Of a stretch of DNA of 64,000 nucleotides, positions 1 through 9,665 are shown in pieces. The notes beneath the pieces were generated by a model. The model ran no database searches. It had not been told where the DNA came from and worked only from the letters and a program-made list of their open reading frames with translations. Numbering within the stretch: the first letter of the stretch is position 1; each line of letters begins with the position of its first letter. This DNA is from Aggregatibacter segnis ATCC 33393. GTDB lineage: Bacteria > Pseudomonadota > Gammaproteobacteria > Enterobacterales > Pasteurellaceae. A program made the position numbers and the translations under genes. The stretch spans positions 29,994-93,993 of the forward strand of contig NZ_GL622200.1 in assembly GCF_000185305.1 (NCBI RefSeq), read 5' to 3'.

Positions 1-1954
1 GGGCTTAACCTTCGACAAGATCGAATGGTTTGCGGCGCCGCGTCGTTTGGCGGTGAAAGTGTTGAACTTGGCGACACAACAACCGAGCAAAGAAATCGAA
101 AAACGAGGGCCTGCAGTGTCTGCTGCCTTTGATGCGGAAGGTAAACCAACTAAAGCGGCAGAAGGCTGGGCGCGTGGTTGTGGCATTACCGTTGAGCAAG
201 CAGAACGCATTGCGACTGATAAAGGCGAATGGCTTGTTCACCGTGCAAAAATTGAAGGTCAACCGACCAAAAACTTGCTGAACGATATTGTGGCAAATGC
301 GTTGGCGAAATTACCAATTCCAAAACCAATGCGTTGGGCAGATAAAACCGTGCAGTTTATTCGTCCGGTTCACACCGTGACTATGTTGTTAGGCGATGAG
401 TTAATCGAAGGCGAAATTTTAGGTGTAGCAAGCGCACGCACCATTCGCGGACATCGTTTCTTAGGTGAAAAAGAATTTGAAATTCAACATGCAGACCAAT
501 ATCCGCAATTATTGCGTGAAAAAGGTTCTGTGGTGGCAGATTTCAATGAGCGTAAAGCCGAAATTCTTGCAAAATCTCAAGCAAAAGCGACCGCACTTGG
601 CGGCGTGGCTGATATTGAAGAAAGCTTGCTTGAAGAAGTCACTTCTTTGGTGGAATATCCAAACGTTTTAGCGGCTAAATTTGAAGAACGCTTCTTAGCG
701 GTGCCTGCGGAAGCCTTGGTTTACACGATGAAAGGCGACCAAAAATATTTCCCAATTTATGACAAAGACGGAAAATTATTACCGCACTTTATTTTCGTAT
801 CGAATATCAACCCTGAAGATCCAACCGCGATTATCGAAGGGAACGAAAAAGTAGTTCGCCCACGTTTAACCGATGCGGAATTCTTCTTCAAAACCGACTT
901 AAAACAAAAACTGGTTGATCGTTTACCACGCTTAGAAACCGTGTTATTCCAACAACAATTGGGTACATTAAAAGACAAAACAGACCGCATTGAGCAACTG
1001 GCAGGCGAAATTGCAAAACAAATTGGTGCAGACGAAGCGAAAGCAAAACGTGCAGGTTTGCTATCAAAATGTGACTTAATGACCAACATGGTATTCGAAT
1101 TCACCGATACACAAGGCGTAATGGGTATGCATTATGCCCGTCATGACGGTGAGGACGAAGAGGTCGCAGTGGCGTTAAACGAACAATATATGCCACGCTT
1201 TGCCGGTGATGAATTGCCTAAATCTTTGGTGGCAAGTGCGGTCGCTTTAGCCGATAAATTTGACACCTTAACGGGTATCTTCGGTATCGGACAAGCGCCT
1301 AAAGGCAGCGCAGACCCATTTGCATTACGTCGCGCAGCATTAGGGGCATTACGTATTATCGTAGAGAAAAACTTACCACTGGATTTAGAAGATTTAGTGA
1401 AAAAATCAGCCGCACTTTTCGGTAATAAACTCACGAATCAAAATGTGGTTGCCGATGTGGTGGATTTCATGCTCGGTCGTTTCCGTGCATGGTATCAAGA
1501 TGAAGGCATTGCGGTGGACGTGATTCAAGCGGTATTGGCGCGTCGTCCAACTCGTCCGGCTGATTTTGATGCGCGCGTGCGTGCGGTTTCACATTTCCGT
1601 ACCCTTGATTCTGCGGAAGCTTTGGCGGCCGCCAATAAACGTGTGGCGAATATTTTGGCGAAAGCGGAAGGCGACATTGGCGCAATTGATGTGGCGTTAT
1701 GCGTTGAACCGGCAGAACAAGTACTTGCCCAAAGTGTGTTAAGTTTGGCAAAAGAAGTTCAGCCGTTAATCGCACAAGGCGAATATACGGCGGTGTTGGA
1801 TAAACTCGCCGGCTTGCGTCAACCGGTAGATAACTTCTTTGACAATGTGATGGTGAATGCGGAAGACGCGAAATTGCGTCAAAACCGTTTAGCCATTTTG
1901 AACACGTTGCAAGGTTTGTTCTTACAAGTGGCGGATATTTCGTTGTTGCAATAA
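1..1954 (+). CDS. glyS: Glycyl-tRNA synthetase beta subunit (5' end outside the window)
   Basis: Beta chain of the alpha2beta2 bacterial glycyl-tRNA synthetase, which charges tRNA-Gly in the cytoplasm. The frame is open from base 2, so the gene begins upstream; the TTG at 47 is an internal Leu (..[12 protein letters not shown]..), not a start. About 650 residues are visible against roughly 690 for the family, so about 40 are missing. Conserved blocks include [20 protein letters not shown] and [16 protein letters not shown], and the tail matches the family's anticodon-binding C-terminal region. glyQ would be expected just upstream. The gene ends at an uptake-signal dyad and a strong hairpin. 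Confidence 0.97.
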   Translation, partial: GLTFDKIEWFAAPRRLAVKVLNLATQQPSKEIEKRGPAVSAAFDAEGKPTKAAEGWARGCGITVEQAERIATDKGEWLVHRAKIEGQPTKNLLNDIVANALAKLPIPKPMRWADKTVQFIRPVHTVTMLLGDELIEGEILGVASARTIRGHRFLGEKEFEIQHADQYPQLLREKGSVVADFNERKAEILAKSQAKATALGGVADIEESLLEEVTSLVEYPNVLAAKFEERFLAVPAEALVYTMKGDQKYFPIYDKDGKLLPHFIFVSNINPEDPTAIIEGNEKVVRPRLTDAEFFFKTDLKQKLVDRLPRLETVLFQQQLGTLKDKTDRIEQLAGEIAKQIGADEAKAKRAGLLSKCDLMTNMVFEFTDTQGVMGMHYARHDGEDEEVAVALNEQYMPRFAGDELPKSLVASAVALADKFDTLTGIFGIGQAPKGSADPFALRRAALGALRIIVEKNLPLDLEDLVKKSAALFGNKLTNQNVVADVVDFMLGRFRAWYQDEGIAVDVIQAVLARRPTRPADFDARVRAVSHFRTLDSAEALAAANKRVANILAKAEGDIGAIDVALCVEPAEQVLAQSVLSLAKEVQPLIAQGEYTAVLDKLAGLRQPVDNFFDNVMVNAEDAKLRQNRLAILNTLQGLFLQVADISLLQ

Positions 1955-1961
1955 AAGATAA

Positions 1962-2001
1962 AAGTGCGGTCACAAAATCATGTGTTTTTTCCACCGCACT
2001 T
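1962..2001. repeat. Inverted pair of DNA uptake signal sequences
   Basis: AAGTGCGGT at 1962-1970 and ACCGCACTT at 1993-2001 form an inverted repeat immediately after glyS. Such uptake-signal pairs are typical of Pasteurellaceae and can fold in RNA, but here the loop is long and a better terminator follows. Confidence 0.85.
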
Positions 2002-2009
2002 TCTGTATA

Positions 2010-2040
2010 AAAAAGCCGAATAGGATTATTCGGCTTTTTC
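2010..2040. terminator. Bidirectional terminator between glyS and hemB
   Basis: AAGCCGAAT and ATTCGGCTT form a 9-bp stem with a short loop, flanked by A-runs on the left and T-runs on the right. It can end glyS from the left and the hemB transcript from the right. Confidence 0.85.
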
Positions 2041-2061
2041 TTTAGATCTTCTATCAAGAAA

Positions 2062-3102
<1,041 letters not shown>

Positions 3103-3870
3103 TTAGTGATTAGATGTGTTGTTTTCTTCTTGAGTAGTTTCATTTTCTTCACGCGGACGGTAAAAACGCGCGCAGAATACACCTACTTCAAATAACAAAC
3201 ACATCGGAATGGCGAGCAGGGTTTGTGAGAACACATCCGGCGGAGTTAAAAGCATACCGATAAAGAACGCACCCACAATAATGTAAGGGCGTTTGGCTTT
3301 TAAATCTTCCGGCGTGGTGACACCTGTCCAGCACAGCAAAATGATGGCAACAGGCACTTCAAAACAAATGCCGAAAGCTAGGAATAGGGTAAGAACAAAA
3401 TCTAAGTAGCTACTGATGTCCGTGGCGATCGAGACGCCTTCCGGTGCTGTTTTCGTTAAAAAGCTAAACACTAATGGAAAGACAACATAGTAAGCAAAGG
3501 CTACGCCTAGATAAAACAACAGCGTGCTGGAAAATAGTAGCGGATAAATGAGGCGTTTTTCGTGTTGATATAATGCCGGTGCCACAAAAGCCCAGATTTG
3601 ATAGAGCAAAAATGGCACTGAAATAAAAATAGCGACAACCCCGGTCAGTTTAATTGGGGTGAAAAACGGCGTTGCAATGTTGGTGGCAATCATACTGGAG
3701 CCGTTTGGCAAGTTTGCGGTTAACGGTGCCGCCACAAAGTTATAAATTTCATTGGAGAAGTAAACGAGCGCGACAAATATCACGGCAACGAAAATGATGC
3801 TGCGTAATAAGCGATTGCGTAGTTCTACTAAGTGAGTGATAAGGGGTTGAGTATCGTCAACGCTGGTCAT
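3103..3870 (-). CDS. tatC: Twin-arginine translocase subunit TatC
   Basis: Polytopic inner-membrane core of the Tat translocase, which recognises the twin-arginine signal of folded exported proteins. The 255 residues begin with the family-typical [16 protein letters not shown] segment and show six hydrophobic stretches, including [14 protein letters not shown] and the loop [15 protein letters not shown]. Order tatA-tatB-tatC on the minus strand, with 37 bp between tatB and tatC, indicates one operon running into hemB. Confidence 0.97.
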   Translation of the reverse strand: MTSVDDTQPLITHLVELRNRLLRSIIFVAVIFVALVYFSNEIYNFVAAPLTANLPNGSSMIATNIATPFFTPIKLTGVVAIFISVPFLLYQIWAFVAPALYQHEKRLIYPLLFSSTLLFYLGVAFAYYVVFPLVFSFLTKTAPEGVSIATDISSYLDFVLTLFLAFGICFEVPVAIILLCWTGVTTPEDLKAKRPYIIVGAFFIGMLLTPPDVFSQTLLAIPMCLLFEVGVFCARFYRPREENETTQEENNTSNH

Positions 3871-3907
3871 AAGTTATCCTGATGTGAGGCGGTCCCGCAA
3901 AGCACGG

Positions 3908-4519
3908 TTAACTTTTGTCTGAGGCTTTGTCTGACGTGTCCGATTCCGTGTGAGCCGGTAGCGGGTTATCCGGATCATATTGATTGATGTAGTAGGCGAG
4001 TTTCTCGTCTAATTCAATTTCTTCTTGCTCCGCCTGTTCTGCCGGAGAAAGAGCAGTTATATTTTCCGTCGTTTCTTCTTTTGGTGTTTCTAAAGCGACA
4101 GTTTCCAATGCGGGCGTTTCTGTTTGTAGCGATTCAGTGAGATTTTCTACCGCACTTTTATCCGCCTGCACCTGCTTCAATTCATTGATTTGATCTTGAA
4201 GTGTTGTGTTGGTCTCATTGGCTTTTTGTTCTAGCTCAGAGCGTAGCTTGTCAGCGGAAGCTTTAAGTTCTTCCACTGTTTTGCCTAATTCGGGCGACAA
4301 CGCCTTGAGGTTTAAACTTTCCGCTTTTTTGATGCTGTCTTGTAATTCCTGCAATTTCAGCTCTTGTTTTAGTTCGTTTTGGACGTTCGCCGCCAGGCCG
4401 CGAATTGTGCGTACCCAACCCATTACGGTACGAATCGCCACCGGTAAACGTTGTGGGCCTAGTACTACTAAGCCCACAATGCAAACTAATACAATCTCGG
4501 AAAAACCAATATCAAACAC
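3908..4519 (-). CDS. tatB: Sec-independent translocase protein TatB
   Basis: Forms the Tat substrate-receptor complex with TatC. The N-terminus [20 protein letters not shown] is one membrane helix followed by the hinge GPQRLP and an amphipathic helix ([15 protein letters not shown]). The 203 residues end in a long acidic, Glu- and Thr-rich tail ([17 protein letters not shown]), which is variable in this family. It starts only 3 bp after tatA, so translation is probably coupled. Confidence 0.95.
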   Translation of the reverse strand: MFDIGFSEIVLVCIVGLVVLGPQRLPVAIRTVMGWVRTIRGLAANVQNELKQELKLQELQDSIKKAESLNLKALSPELGKTVEELKASADKLRSELEQKANETNTTLQDQINELKQVQADKSAVENLTESLQTETPALETVALETPKEETTENITALSPAEQAEQEEIELDEKLAYYINQYDPDNPLPAHTESDTSDKASDKS

Positions 4520-4522
4520 GGA

Positions 4523-4753
4523 TTATGCCTGTTCTTTTTCTTTGTTTTTTTCTTGTTCCGGTTGTGCGCTTTGTTTTTGTTCCACTTTGTCGAAACTTGC
4601 GTCAGCCGGTTTGGCTTCTTCGTTCATGGCTTTTTTGAAGCCTTTTACTGATTCACCTAAATCAGTACCTAAAGTACGTAATTTTTTCGTACCGAACAGT
4701 AACACGATAATTAAGACTAAAATCGCTAATTGCCAAATGCTAATACCGCCCAT
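4523..4753 (-). CDS. tatA: Sec-independent translocase protein TatA
   Basis: Small 76-residue pore-forming subunit of the Tat system. It begins [20 protein letters not shown], one membrane helix, followed by the [10 protein letters not shown] hinge and an amphipathic helix [14 protein letters not shown], then a charged tail. First gene of tatABC-hemB. The 295 bases upstream (4754-5048) hold no gene: they carry an uptake signal at about 4952 and the hslO terminator, and presumably the tat promoter. Confidence 0.96.
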   Translation of the reverse strand: MGGISIWQLAILVLIIVLLFGTKKLRTLGTDLGESVKGFKKAMNEEAKPADASFDKVEQKQSAQPEQEKNKEKEQA

Positions 4754-5002
4754 AAAAACCTCGTCATTCTATAAAAGTAATAAATAAAAAACGTGCGAAA
4801 CTATACCCGTTTTACGCAGTTTGAACAATAGCTAGGCAGGATTATTTTTGTATTTCTTGATTTAGTTCATATTGGGTTAATGCCTTGGTGGATAAGGCTT
4901 AACGTAATAGTTATCAGCATGGATTTATTGTAAAAAACAAATGGAAAAAGCACCGCACTTAACCGAGCAGACTTTTGCCTGTGGTAATTGGAATAAAAGA
5001 AA

Positions 5003-5029
5003 AAGGCGTGCACTAAAAATGCACGCCTT
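5003..5029 (-). terminator. Terminator after hslO
   Basis: AAGGCGTGCA and TGCACGCCTT form a 10-bp perfect stem with an A-rich loop, 20 bp downstream of the hslO stop. Read leftward it is followed by a T-rich run. Confidence 0.8.
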
Positions 5030-5048
5030 AGATGAGATAGGTTTGCGG

Positions 5049-5924
5049 TTAAGCTTGCGAACCTGCTTTTAATTTCTCAATCGTTTCTTTATTGAAGAAA
5101 TAATGCGTGCCACAGCATTCGCATTGCATATCGATGGTGCCTTGGTGTTCGGCGAGGATATGGTCAATTTCTTCTTCCGAAATTAACAACAAGGCAGCGC
5201 CTGAACGTTCTTGCGAACAGCCACAGTGGAAGGTCACCGATTGTGGTGCGAAGAGTTCAACGGTTTCTTCGTGGTATAAGCGGTACAATAATTCTTCTGC
5301 GCTTAAGCCAAAAATCTCTTCGTCTTTAATGGTGGCGGTTAAGGTGGCTAAATGTTCGAAATCGTCCGGTGAGCCCGAACCATCCGGGACAATTTGCAAT
5401 AACACACCGGCGGCGACCGGTTTGCCGTCATATTCACCACTGCGGATAATCAGTTGTGTTTGAAGTTGTTCGGAACGGACGAAATAGTCTTCCAAACATT
5501 CGCTGATAGTGGGTTTGTCGAGGGGCACGATTCCCTGATAGCGTTCGCCTTCTTTCGGTGCAATGGTGATCACCAACACGCCTTTACCGATCATTTGGTG
5601 TAGGGTCATGCCGTTATCAATATCGCCTTGTAAACGGGCAAGCGCACGGATTTGTTGCTGATCGTTGCCGTTGACTAACGCCAGTTTTAATGGGCCATCG
5701 CCTTGAATTTGTACGGTGATATCACCGTTAAATTTTAAGGTGGCGGTCAGCAAACTGGTGGCGACCATCATTTCGCCTAATAAATTGCGTACGGCTTGTG
5801 GGTAATGATGGGTGTTTAAGGTGTCGTTGAACGTTTGATTTAAGCGTACCCATTCGCCACGTACGGCGCGGTCTTTGAATAGATAACGATAAAGTTGGTC
5901 GTTGTCTTTAGTATAAGTGGTCAT
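5049..5924 (-). CDS. hslO: Redox-regulated chaperone Hsp33
   Basis: Cytoplasmic holdase chaperone activated by oxidation of zinc-bound cysteines. The zinc switch is visible near the C-terminus as CGCSQER and CECCGTHYF, giving the CxC...CxxC pattern. The ATG at 5924 (MTTYTKDNDQLYRYLF, 291 residues) has an AGGA ribosome site; a longer frame from a TTG at 5957 has none. Last gene of leftward yrfG-hslR-hslO, the same order as in E. coli. Confidence 0.96.
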   Translation of the reverse strand: MTTYTKDNDQLYRYLFKDRAVRGEWVRLNQTFNDTLNTHHYPQAVRNLLGEMMVATSLLTATLKFNGDITVQIQGDGPLKLALVNGNDQQQIRALARLQGDIDNGMTLHQMIGKGVLVITIAPKEGERYQGIVPLDKPTISECLEDYFVRSEQLQTQLIIRSGEYDGKPVAAGVLLQIVPDGSGSPDDFEHLATLTATIKDEEIFGLSAEELLYRLYHEETVELFAPQSVTFHCGCSQERSGAALLLISEEEIDHILAEHQGTIDMQCECCGTHYFFNKETIEKLKAGSQA

Positions 5925-5992
5925 CTTTTTTGTTCCTAATTGAATATTGTTCGCCAAATATAAGGGCGTTTCCCTCGATTACAAGGTGGCGC

Positions 5993-6409
5993 TTATGCTT
6001 GGTTTTGATGTTTGAATTTAAGTAAATCGCGACGTTCTTTTTTGTCCGGACGGCGATCAGGGTGCGGCATAGACAGCGCGTTCATTTTGCGTGCCATGGC
6101 AAGTTTTTCTCGATTGGCAAGGCTTTGTTCTGTTTCGCGGTAAAGCAGTTGCGCTTCCGGTGCACCTCGCCGTTGAGTGGAAAGCGCCAACACAACGATT
6201 TCCTTTTCGTCACTGCCTTGGCGTATTTTTAGGGTGGCACCCACTTCCACGATCTTATTCGGTTTGCTGCGTTGCCCGTTATAATGGACTTTGCCTCCGT
6301 CAATCATCTCTTTGGCGAGTGTGCGGGTTTTATAAAAACGCGCTGCCCACAGCCATTTGTCCAAACGCACTGCTTCTTTTTCTTCTTCTATTTGATAATG
6401 TTTTGCCAT
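5993..6409 (-). CDS. hslR: Heat-shock protein 15, ribosome-associated S4-domain protein
   Basis: Binds free 50S subunits that carry stalled peptidyl-tRNA and helps recycle them. The 138 residues hold an S4 RNA-binding domain near the N-terminus (VRLDKWLWAARFYKTRTLAK...GGKVHYNG) and a basic tail (PHPDRRPDKKERRDL). It lies 12 bp from yrfG and upstream of hslO in a heat and oxidative stress cluster. Confidence 0.95.
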   Translation of the reverse strand: MAKHYQIEEEKEAVRLDKWLWAARFYKTRTLAKEMIDGGKVHYNGQRSKPNKIVEVGATLKIRQGSDEKEIVVLALSTQRRGAPEAQLLYRETEQSLANREKLAMARKMNALSMPHPDRRPDKKERRDLLKFKHQNQA

Positions 6410-6421
6410 GTTGCCGCGTCC

Positions 6422-7081
6422 TTACAGTAAAGTGCGGTAGTTTTTGACGGAGAAATGGCGCTCAAAGGATTTGTCCGCCAAGGTACTGTCCGGATTTTCC
6501 ACGCCGATAGTGTAGGCAATGCCAAATTTTTTAGCGCTATCTAACACCGGTTCTGTGTCGTCAATAAAAAGGGTTCGGCTCGGATCGAATGGCGTGAATT
6601 GTTGCAAACGTTGCCACAAAGACTGTTCCACTTTGGGCGCATTAAACTGATGGCTGGAAAGCAACAAATCAAAGTGCGGTGCTAAATCGCAGTGTTTTAA
6701 TTTTTCTGCCAAACTGAACGGATGGCTGTCGGTGAGCAAAATTAATTTCTTGCGGCGTTCACGAGCGGCTTGTAAAAACGGATAAACATCCGACCGCACT
6801 TTGATGTAATCGCGCTGTTGTTGTAACAATTCACGCAACGGTAAATCTAAATTTTTCGCCCAAAAATCAATGCAATACCATTGCATACTGAATTCCACCT
6901 GCTGATAACGGCGATGGATCAGTTCGCGACTTTGTTCCACAGAAAGCTTGAATTTGTTGGCATACGCCTGCGGCACCACCTTTTTCCAGAAACGGTGATC
7001 GAAATACAGATCGATTAGCGTGCCGTCTAAATCCAGAATCACGGTGTCGATTGCTTGCCAGTCAAATTTTTGTTGTACCAT
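6422..7081 (-). CDS. yrfG: GMP/IMP nucleotidase YrfG (HAD superfamily)
   Basis: HAD-type phosphatase that removes phosphate from purine mononucleotides in E. coli. The 219 residues show motif I DLDGTLIDL at about residue 17, motif II LLTDSHP, and motif IV FIDDTEPVLDSA. Its position next to hslR-hslO and divergent from nudE matches the enterobacterial yrfG neighbourhood, which supports this name over other HAD proteins. Confidence 0.9.
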   Translation of the reverse strand: MVQQKFDWQAIDTVILDLDGTLIDLYFDHRFWKKVVPQAYANKFKLSVEQSRELIHRRYQQVEFSMQWYCIDFWAKNLDLPLRELLQQQRDYIKVRSDVYPFLQAARERRKKLILLTDSHPFSLAEKLKHCDLAPHFDLLLSSHQFNAPKVEQSLWQRLQQFTPFDPSRTLFIDDTEPVLDSAKKFGIAYTIGVENPDSTLADKSFERHFSVKNYRTLL

Positions 7082-7168
7082 CCCTGTTGTGGTCCCTTTT
7101 CTTTGTAAAAATAGTGGGGTATGGTATCGCTATTTCAGTGGTTTGTAAAACAAGGGAAGAAGAGAACA

Positions 7169-7726
7169 ATGTTACAAAAACCAACCATTCTCAATATAAA
7201 AACTGTAGCAAAATCAACGATATTTGAAATTCAATCGGTGGATTTGAAATTCGCCAACGGAACGCACCGCACTTATGAACGTTTTCGCCCCGGCAAATAC
7301 GCTTCGGTGATGGTGGTGGCGATTGATGGCGAGGATATGTTGTTAGTGCGTGAATATGCCATGGGAACAGAGCGCTATGAGTTAGGATTTGTGAAGGGCA
7401 GAATGGATGCAGGTGAAACGCCGGAACAAAGCGCCAATCGCGAGTTGCAAGAAGAAATTGGTTTAGGCGCAACATCTTGGGTGCATTTGCGCACGATTAA
7501 TTCATCCGTTGGCTTCATGAATAATCCTATGCACATTTTATTGGCGCAGAATTTTTATCCGAGCAAACTGGAAGGCGACGAGCCGGAACCGTTGCAAGTG
7601 GTACGCGTGCCGTTGGCAAACATTAACGAGTTATTGCATGATCCTGAATTCAATGAAGCGAAAAATCTGACCGCACTTTATTTACTTCGGGATTATTTAC
7701 AACGGAAAGCCTGTGTTAACCCATGA
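7169..7726 (+). CDS. nudE: ADP compounds hydrolase NudE (Nudix)
   Basis: Hydrolyses ADP-ribose, NADH and Ap3A. The complete Nudix box G-x5-E-x7-REUxEExGU is present (GRMDAGETPEQSAN then RELQEEIGL). A longer frame from 7121 exists, but the ATG at 7169 (MLQKPTILNIKTVAKST, 185 residues) matches the family N-terminus and has a purine-rich ribosome site. Divergent from yrfG. Ends 14 bp from the convergent AraC gene. Confidence 0.95.
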   Translation: MLQKPTILNIKTVAKSTIFEIQSVDLKFANGTHRTYERFRPGKYASVMVVAIDGEDMLLVREYAMGTERYELGFVKGRMDAGETPEQSANRELQEEIGLGATSWVHLRTINSSVGFMNNPMHILLAQNFYPSKLEGDEPEPLQVVRVPLANINELLHDPEFNEAKNLTALYLLRDYLQRKACVNP

Positions 7727-7740
7727 ATTGGTAGTTGTAT

Positions 7741-8616
7741 TTATCGGTATTTCCCCGGAGAAATGCCGTAATAGGATTTAAACACTTTGGTAAAGTGGGT
7801 GTCTGATTGGTAGCCCACTTCCGAAGCAATTACGCTAATCGGTTTTTGTGTGTTTTTTAGTAACATTCCTGCCATATTCATTCGCATTATAGTGAGAAAT
7901 TTACCGGGCAAAATGCCCGTTTTTTGTTTAAATGCACGAATAAAATTGGCGCGTGACATGGCGCAATTTTCTGCCAAGCTCTCCATGCTCCAGCTTTCTT
8001 TGGGGTTGGCTATGATAGCATTTACGGCATTTCTTAAACGTTTGTCCTGTAATGCGCCGAAGATGCCTTGATTGACCTGATGGTGTTGAAGGTAATCTCT
8101 GATTAAATAAGTGAAAAGAATGTTGCATAACGCATTGACGACAACTTCATTGCCGAGGTTATCCTCTGTTTCTTTGCGCAGCAATTTCAGTAAGGCCATG
8201 ATGGAATCGTTATTTCCGGCAAGGTGCCACTGCGGTAGATTAAACAGTAAACTTTGCGCAACGTTTAAATAACGAAAATAACCGCAAAACATTTCAAAAT
8301 CAGCAGATTCGCTTGAGCTATTGCGATGTAATGTAAAAACACCTTGTGTGGTTTTGGTAATTTGTGTTTCTGTGTCGGTGCCGTGATAAATAACGTGCTC
8401 TTCTCCGTAGGGCAGAAAAATGACATCGCCCGGTTTGAGCCGGTAGGTTTGGTCTTTCAGCCGAATTTGGCATTCCCCTTGTGACACAATATGAAATCTG
8501 CCAATTAAATTCGGTTCCTGTTTATGATGGATTAGCCAGTCACCTTGAAAACGACAGAGGATATTGATTTCTCCCTCAATGCCTGACTGTCGGACAAGCT
8601 GATCTAAATAGTCCAT
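7741..8616 (-). CDS. AraC-family regulator, RclR-like
   Basis: Transcription factor of 291 residues with an N-terminal cupin-like sensor (YRLKPGDVIFLPYGEEHVIY) and a C-terminal pair of AraC helix-turn-helix motifs (SMESLAENCAMSRANFIRAF; VIASEVGYQSDTHFTKVF). Cys21 and a Cys-Gly at 111-112 line up with the two redox cysteines of E. coli RclR (C21 and C89-G90), the hypochlorous-acid sensor. Together with the adjacent rclC-like gene this suggests a reactive-chlorine regulator. The assignment is an inference from motif alignment by eye. Confidence 0.75.
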   Translation of the reverse strand: MDYLDQLVRQSGIEGEINILCRFQGDWLIHHKQEPNLIGRFHIVSQGECQIRLKDQTYRLKPGDVIFLPYGEEHVIYHGTDTETQITKTTQGVFTLHRNSSSESADFEMFCGYFRYLNVAQSLLFNLPQWHLAGNNDSIMALLKLLRKETEDNLGNEVVVNALCNILFTYLIRDYLQHHQVNQGIFGALQDKRLRNAVNAIIANPKESWSMESLAENCAMSRANFIRAFKQKTGILPGKFLTIMRMNMAGMLLKNTQKPISVIASEVGYQSDTHFTKVFKSYYGISPGKYR

Positions 8617-8646
8617 GTTCTACTTTTCTCCTGATTAACAAATGAA

Positions 8647-8673
8647 GAAGCCTATCACAGAGTGATAAGCTTC
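8647..8673 (-). terminator. Hairpin between the RclC-like gene and the AraC gene
   Basis: GAAGC and TATCAC pair with GTGATA and GCTTC around a 3-base loop with one mismatch. It sits just after the rclC-like stop on the minus strand. The following T-run is weak, so it may attenuate rather than stop transcription into the regulator. Confidence 0.5.
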
Positions 8674-8688
8674 ATATCGGTGTTTCAA

Positions 8689-9315
8689 TTAGACGGATGC
8701 TTTATATTTTAAGTAGCGATTCGCACATTCGGCAGCGGCAACTAATCCCCCAGCCATCATAATAATATCTTTAATAACCAAACGTCCCGCACCGGATAAA
8801 TATGGAAAGCCGTAATTTGGTGTAGGCAAATCGCCCCCTAAATTAGGCACCCACGTTTCCGGCGTGAAGATCAGGAACGACAGGGTGACAATGGACATAC
8901 CGAACGTCAGCAAACCGCCGAGTAGCCCAAAAGTCGGAGACCAGATTCCGGCTAACGTTAATAAGCCGATGGTCACAATGATTGCACCGATAATATAAGA
9001 TGCGGTGTAAGTCCCGTTAGCTTTGTGCCATTCAATATTTTTCGCCACCATTTTACCTTCGGGATTTTTATAAAGGGTATATTCTTTTACTAATTCGCCT
9101 TTATCGTTTTGCACCAAATTTGGTCCGTTTTTATAGAGGAAACTTAAGAATGGACTATTTGAGACAAAATGGGCAATACCATCTGCTTCATATTGACATA
9201 CTTTTAGCCCGCCAATCCATACCATAACGATACAAATGGCGATTCGTATAAAGTTAATAAATTGGCGTTGCATCGGGGCAACAATTTTCGCGAGTAATTC
9301 AATTAATGCATTCAT
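8689..9315 (-). CDS. rclC: RclC/YkgB-like inner-membrane protein (DUF417)
   Basis: 208-residue membrane protein with about four hydrophobic segments. It shares blocks with E. coli RclC (YkgB): YEADGIAHFVSNSPFLSF, TPETWVPNLGG and GFPYLSGAGRLVIKD. In E. coli RclC belongs to the rclABC reactive-chlorine defence operon controlled by RclR. Here the AraC gene follows on the same strand, but rclA and rclB are absent from the neighbourhood. Confidence 0.8.
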   Translation of the reverse strand: MNALIELLAKIVAPMQRQFINFIRIAICIVMVWIGGLKVCQYEADGIAHFVSNSPFLSFLYKNGPNLVQNDKGELVKEYTLYKNPEGKMVAKNIEWHKANGTYTASYIIGAIIVTIGLLTLAGIWSPTFGLLGGLLTFGMSIVTLSFLIFTPETWVPNLGGDLPTPNYGFPYLSGAGRLVIKDIIMMAGGLVAAAECANRYLKYKASV

Positions 9316-9665
9316 TTTTTAGCCTCATAGAACTTCATCATTCAGTGGATGATACAAAATGTAGTGGTTATTTACCTAAATGGAATAGGCTCGGCGAACT
9401 ATATAGGATATGAAGAATAAATAACTTGATGAGATTCGCTATTTTTTATAATTGAGACTAAATCAGATGGATTTAAGATTATAGCGATGTTGAGTGGAGG
9501 GCTATTTTACTATTGAATAGGTTATAGGATTATAAATAGTTTAAAAATATGGCTGATATTTAAATAAAATTCAATTTAAGCAAAATAAATTGAATGAAAC
9601 TTGATTATTCGCTGCTTTTTTGTCAAGGTGGCAACGTTTTTTATTTAAAAGATAGGTAATGTGTT
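9316..9665. other. AT-rich divergent intergenic region
   Basis: 350 bases between the leftward rclC-like gene and the rightward OPT transporter. No open frame or RNA gene is apparent. It must hold both promoters; a TATAAT lies at 9447-9452. A regulator site is plausible but none was identified with confidence. Confidence 0.5.

Noticed and set aside
1467..2057. 196-residue minus-strand frame opposite the end of glyS
   Set aside because: Runs through the glyS 3' end, the uptake-signal dyad and the terminator; a shadow of glyS codon bias.
4206..4787. 193-residue frame on the plus strand opposite tatB/tatA
   Set aside because: Antisense to two well-conserved genes, no ribosome site, and composition of a shadow frame (Ser/Cys/Leu-rich).
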